From Bathymodiolus brooksi (taxonomy: Eukaryota; Mollusca; Bivalvia; Mytilida; Modiolidae): DNA of 64,000 bases. A program made the position numbers and the translations under genes. Of this stretch, positions 60,201 to 64,000 are shown piece after piece (the first letter of the stretch is position 1; each line of letters starts with the position of its first letter). The notes under the pieces are model-generated. The model saw nothing but the letters and a program-made list of their open reading frames with translations, was not told the origin of the DNA and ran no database searches. Where the stretch lies: NCBI GenBank assembly GCA_963680875.1, contig OY804575.1:102169505-102233504 (forward strand), read 5' to 3'.

Positions 60201-60382
60201 ACCTCTCTGCTAGGTAGTCTATCATCAGTGACACCCCTCTGCTAGGTAGTCTATCATCAGTGACACCCCTCTGCTAGGTAGTCTGTCATCAGTGACACCC
60301 CTCTGTTAGGTAGTCTATCATCAGTGACACCCCTCTGTTAGGTAGTCTATCATCAGTGACACCCCTCTGCTAGGTAGTCTAT
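51201..60382. repeat. 32-bp minisatellite, about 287 copies (9.2 kb)
   Basis: Unit: ATCAGTGACACCCCTCTGCT + AGGTAGTCTATC. Spacing is exactly 32 except one 31-bp unit near 52525. Common variants are CACCTC, CACTCC, CTGTTAGG, CTACTAGG, GGTTGTCT, GCTAGTCT. Rare variants mark higher-order blocks: TAGGAAGTCT at 53811, 54867, 56979, 58995 (spacing 1056, 2112, 2016); TAAGTTTTCT at 55827, 57843, 59699; TCGGTG at 55905 and 57921. Stops occur in every frame, so it is non-coding. Confidence 0.95.
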
Positions 60383-60645
60383 TACATATCTCTAGATATC
60401 TTCTTTATCTCATTAGAACAATTGCCTTCTGAGATCGGAACGTTACAATGGTGTCTACGGTGTTGGTCCGAGTCTGCAGTATTTTTGTCTGGTCCTGGTG
60501 AGGTTGGACACTTCTTGGGTATAATTTTTGTTTGTCCAGGACAAGTTTTACAGGTCATTTCATTCATTTTTATATTTCGTGTTTTAGTACACCCACAACC
60601 TTTAAACCATTGTCGTGTTAGCGATTTTTTTAGGTATTTATTCAT
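60382..60645 (-). CDS. Hypothetical Cys-rich small protein (87 aa)
   Basis: Minus-strand frame MNKYLKKSLTRQWFKGCGC ... with cysteines at about 17, 19, 32, 35, 46, 67 and 76 in a CxC..CxxC arrangement (GCGCTKTRN, TCKTCPGQTK, KKCPTSPGPD, HHCNVPISEGNC). It is rich in Lys, Thr and Pro and lacks a signal peptide or membrane helix. Its stop codon lies at the edge of the 32-bp array, so any 3' UTR would be array sequence. It could be a zinc-binding fragment, an exon, or a chance frame; no family recognised. Confidence 0.35.
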   Translation of the reverse strand: MNKYLKKSLTRQWFKGCGCTKTRNIKMNEMTCKTCPGQTKIIPKKCPTSPGPDKNTADSDQHRRHHCNVPISEGNCSNEIKKISRDM

Positions 60646-60676
60646 CCTTTATACTTAAAATTAGTGTAAATGTCAG

Positions 60677-60995
60677 TTGCTGAAGGTTCAATGTCTAGCT
60701 TAATATTCGTCAGCGTATATTTTTATTACAACTCATTCTGGTTTTTTTAAAATACGAAGAAGATATAATTATCTCCCTTTCTTCGGGTTTAATATACAAT
60801 GTATTTCGTTTGTTTTGTTTGTTTGTTTGATGGTGTTGCTGAAGGTTCAATGTCTAGCTTAATATTCGTCAGCGTATATTTTTATTACAACTCATTCTGG
60901 TTTTTTTAAAATACGAAGAAGATATAATTATCTCCCTTTCTTCGGGTTTAATATACAATGTATTTCGTTTGTTTTGTTTGTTTGTTTGATGGTGT
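60677..60995. repeat. Perfect 159-bp tandem duplication
   Basis: TTGCTGAAGGTTCAATGTCT starts at 60677 and 60836, and each copy ends GTTTGTTTGATGGTGT. The first copy ends with the opening bases of the SINE-1 that follows the second, so the duplication took place after the SINE inserted. Confidence 0.9.
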
Positions 60996-61215
60996 TTAAC
61001 GCCACTTTCAACAATATTTCAGTTATATCGTGGCGGTCAGGTTTTTTTGTGGAGGAAACAAGAGGACCAAGAGAAAACCATCGACCTGTGACCTATCACA
61101 TAATGGTGTACACCTCGCCCTGATCGAGATTCGGACTCACATCAGTGGTGATAGGCATTGATTACATAGGTAGTTGTAAATCCAACTATCATAGCTCATG
61201 GCCACGACGGCCCCC
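60990..61215 (-). mobile_element. SINE-1 copy with internal deletions
   Basis: TTTAACGCCACTTTCAACAA to GGCCACGACGGCCCCC; shortened around the central block (ACCTGTGACCTATCAC). Confidence 0.8.
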
Positions 61216-61695
61216 AAATAATATATTTCATACATTTTAATTATTAATTAATATTTAAAAAACAAATTAAAGATTAAAATGCTGAAATGAATATTAAATG
61301 ACACACCGAGACTAAATTCAAACTATGTACAAACCCGGTTCGAATGCCGAATCTTTTTTTCTAGCAAGAAGAATTTTCTCTGTAAATTTCTCCAGAATTC
61401 TAACGATTTTCATCAAGCTATATCTTGAAAATCGGTAACGTGTAATTTTGAACTCAATTATAAATGTTCAATAGCAAAAAAAACCAAACTAGCTTGGAAC
61501 AAATTTTAAAGAAAATCTATTGTAAATAACTAGTTGTAAGAAGCTATCTTAAACTGAAGATGTAAATTACATACTGAAACAGGGAAAGATTAGAACAATA
61601 CTGGTGTGACACATCACAGCTTCCGTATTAAGGACACACGTGAGGAGAGCGTTAATCTCTTTAACTATGTAAACAATATGTTCCAAGGTTATGGT
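61216..61695. other. AT-rich DNA, nothing recognised
   Basis: No supported feature. Confidence 0.35.
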
Positions 61696-61697
61696 TA

Positions 61698-61945
61698 TGG
61701 TATTTAACGCCACTTTCAATAATATTTCGGTTATATCGTGGTGGACAGTTTTATTGGTGGAGGAAACCAGAGTACCCGGAGAAAACCACCGACCTGTCGC
61801 AAGTAACTGACAAACTTTATCACATAAAGCTGTATCGAGTACACCTCGCATGAGCGGGATTCGAACTCACAACGTTAGTAGTGATAGGCACTGATTGCAT
61901 AGGTAGTTGTAAACCCAACTACCATACGATCACGACCGCCCCTCG
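61698..61945 (-). mobile_element. SINE-1 copy, near-consensus
   Basis: GGTGGAGGAAACCAGAGTAC, CCACCGACCTGTCGCAAG, GCGGGATTCGAACTCACAAC, AACCCAACTACCATACGATC. One of the least diverged copies. Confidence 0.85.
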
Positions 61946-62640
61946 CTATGTTCCATGGTGGCGATCTAACACAATATAAACACATAAGCTCAATAAGGTC
62001 CATCACATGATCATCAATGGATTCATTTTGTTTTCGTGTTTCTGAGAAGATACGGTAGTTTTACATATATCGAATAGAGACTTGTTGAACCAATAATAAT
62101 AAATATGCAGTTACTGCTCTTTCAGTCCAACAGATGTCGAAAACGATTATACATGTAATACACGTTTCAGTTCTGTGTGTGTCTCGAGGTGGTGACCAAT
62201 CTGATTAAAATCACATCTCTCACTTGTCCCTCTTTAAACTGATATCTCTTGGACGTTGTATCATTATTTGGGTTGTTTGTTTACAAAATAGTAGAACGTT
62301 CCCGCTATTGTCTTTTGTTTTTATTCAAATCCATGTTAAGAACATCGAGCCGAGTTATCATGGATTTCTAATTAATATTCTACATATTAAAAAAAACACT
62401 TTCTCATTACCATACCATGAACACCCTGATAACCTTTATTTCAATCTTCCCTGGCTATTTCAAAGACTTTTCAGATAATCAGGAACTATAACTGAATCCG
62501 TCTTAAGATTTCCCATCGCTTATGCGAAAAACAGCATTATTCGATTATAGAACAATAATAGGTACATTTCTAACAAGATTATTTCAATTATGGTTCACTG
62601 GTTTCACGAGAGATTAAATTACGAATAGTTAGCTGCCAAG
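61946..62640. other. AT-rich DNA, nothing recognised
   Basis: No supported feature. Confidence 0.35.
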
Positions 62641-63190
62641 ACGGACGGGCACAGGGCGCCCAGTGATTGGAATACAGGTTGCTCACCTCACCCTTTGAGG
62701 TGTACTAACTAATAGGCTCATGTGAACCTGTATCATTCTTTTAGATATATATAAATGCACAATTTGGCTGAAATCAGATTTGTAGGTTCTGAGAAGGGAA
62801 TGTTTTAATATATTCCATTTGGTCATGGAAACCTCTTTGATTTCTGATAAACATAAATACGAACAACTTTTGTACAAAACCACTCAATGGACATCTCGAA
62901 ATAGTTTCCTTTCAATTGTTCATAGCTTGGGAGAATATTCTATATTACTTCCCACATATGCTATAAAGCTTGTCCAGTGGTGGTGGTGGCCATCTTGGAT
63001 TTCAGATTCATACTAAAAAATGTATAAACTTTTGATGGAACAATCTAGTGACATTTATATGCAATTTAGGTTCAACCAAGTTTTTTGTTGGGAGTGTTTA
63101 ATATTAACACAATTTCTCATTGTTAATTAATGGGTCAGATTATTTATTTTTTGCAGATCTCATGTCAATTTTGGCGGCAGACAATTAAAA
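62641..63190 (+). repeat. Degenerate Pearl-like sequence (element-5 family)
   Basis: A GACGGACGGGCAC run and TGCTCACCTCACCC end-like sequence at 62640-62695, then TAGGCTCATGTGAACCTGTATC (compare 30022) and a GGTGGCCATCTTGGATTTCA core unit near 62983. No clean boundaries. Confidence 0.4.
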
Positions 63191-63820
63191 AAACTTAACT
63201 TCTGATAAACTGAAATATGAAAACAAAATATTGTATTGTTGGTAACAGCTGAACCATTTGAACTGAAAAATGATATATATACAAGATACAAGATTTAAGA
63301 TACCGGGTACTTTATTTTCCAAATCAGGGCCCCTGGAGGGCATGATACAACATTTATAATTAGCACATACACAATAAATAAAATAAAATATAATATATAT
63401 CGAATACGTTTCCATTTAATTTCCTCAGTAAAATTGATATCATATCCATTATAAATTCCATGGGCCACAATAGTTTCTGAATATACCAAAATTGTGACTT
63501 AATCTTCTTGTCTCAAATGCCTGCAGGAAATGTCATTTATTTATATATATATATCCCCACCCGAGCTGAATATGAATGCCCGTCATACCAAGTATCTGGT
63601 TGTCTGAAATGGAAACTGATCTATAGAAGATATGTAGGTGGGGAACTTACGTAACATGTAACAGTGGTATACGATGAAATTGTACTCTGATGTATTTATA
63701 AATGTTATATAACCTTATTGTATAAGAATATACATGTATGTTTATTTTGAAGAAAACTTTATTGTATCGAAGTTTCTTTTTAATAAGAATATACATGTAC
63801 AAATGTGTGTTTATTTTGAA
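63191..63820. other. AT-rich DNA with a short duplication
   Basis: AAGAATATACATGTA... TGTTTATTTTGAAGA occurs at about 63725 and 63785. Otherwise nothing. Confidence 0.4.
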
Positions 63821-63821
63821 G

Positions 63822-64000
63822 AGGTCGTCGTGGTCGTGATCGCATGGTAGTTTGATTTATAACTACCTGTGTAATCAGTGCCCATGACCACTAAAGTTGT
63901 GAGTTCGAATCCCGCTCATGGCGAGGTATACTCGATACAACATTATGTGATAAAGTTTGTCAGTGACTTGCGGCATGTCGGTGGTTTTCTCCGGGTACTC
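63822..64000 (+). mobile_element. SINE-1 copy, cut by window end
   Basis: GGTCGTCGTGGTCGTGATCG head, GTGAGTTCGAATCCCGCTC (perfect B-box match), then GTGGTTTTCTCCGGGTACTC at the edge. Confidence 0.85.

Noticed and set aside
51201..60382. Regular short repeats suggesting a CRISPR-like array
   Set aside because: Units are head-to-tail with no unique spacers, and the context is animal nuclear DNA.
61567..61851. 94-codon minus-strand frame as a protein
   Set aside because: It is largely SINE-1 sequence; similar frames arise at 27341, 12552 and 43900 from other SINE copies or dispersed repeats.

Overview
The window looks like nuclear DNA from a bivalve mollusc. The evidence is AT-rich sequence with almost no long reading frames, GT/AG-bounded exons separated by very long introns, many copies of a tRNA-headed SINE, Pearl-like elements (an architecture I know from oysters: hairpin end, ~150-bp internal tandem repeats and a GGAC-rich run), several hAT-type elements and large minisatellites. 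The species cannot be fixed from the sequence.

Genes are few. The best supported is the 5' part of a protein kinase on the minus strand. Exon 1 (47407-47517) carries the start codon and glycine-rich loop. Exon 2 (21183-21311) carries the VAIK lysine and the alpha-C glutamate. A 26.1-kb intron separates them, and the join keeps the reading frame. The later exons are not visible and probably lie left of the window, so 1-21182 is most likely intron 2. A weaker two-exon minus-strand gene of 124 codons lies at 50266-50785. An 87-codon Cys-rich frame at 60382-60645 ends where the largest minisatellite begins.

Layout. 1-5.1 kb holds SINE copies and two hAT-like elements, with 6-bp and near-8-bp target duplications. 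5.1-10.9 kb is a purine-rich block of related tandem repeats (29 bp, degenerate ~48 bp, 38 bp x ~89) interrupted by a Pearl-like element. 11-21 kb is intronic sequence with SINEs, Pearl-like elements and a Tigger/pogo-like element. 21.2-47.4 kb is intron 1. It contains a 5'-truncated non-LTR retrotransposon, hAT-like elements, Pearl-like elements, two SINE families, a near-perfect foldback, and a 71-bp tandem array at 42.0-46.85 kb that holds insertions nested four deep. 47.5-51.2 kb holds the putative kinase upstream region and the hypothetical gene, with a ~180-bp inverted duplication. 51.2-60.4 kb is a 9.2-kb array of about 287 copies of a 32-bp unit with higher-order periodicity. 60.4-64 kb holds the Cys-rich frame, a perfect 159-bp tandem duplication and more SINEs.

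The main interest is the mobile DNA: intact insertion junctions show target duplications of 3, 5, 6 and about 8 bp for different end types, two SINE families share one 3' tail, and several Pearl-like families share one blueprint but little sequence.
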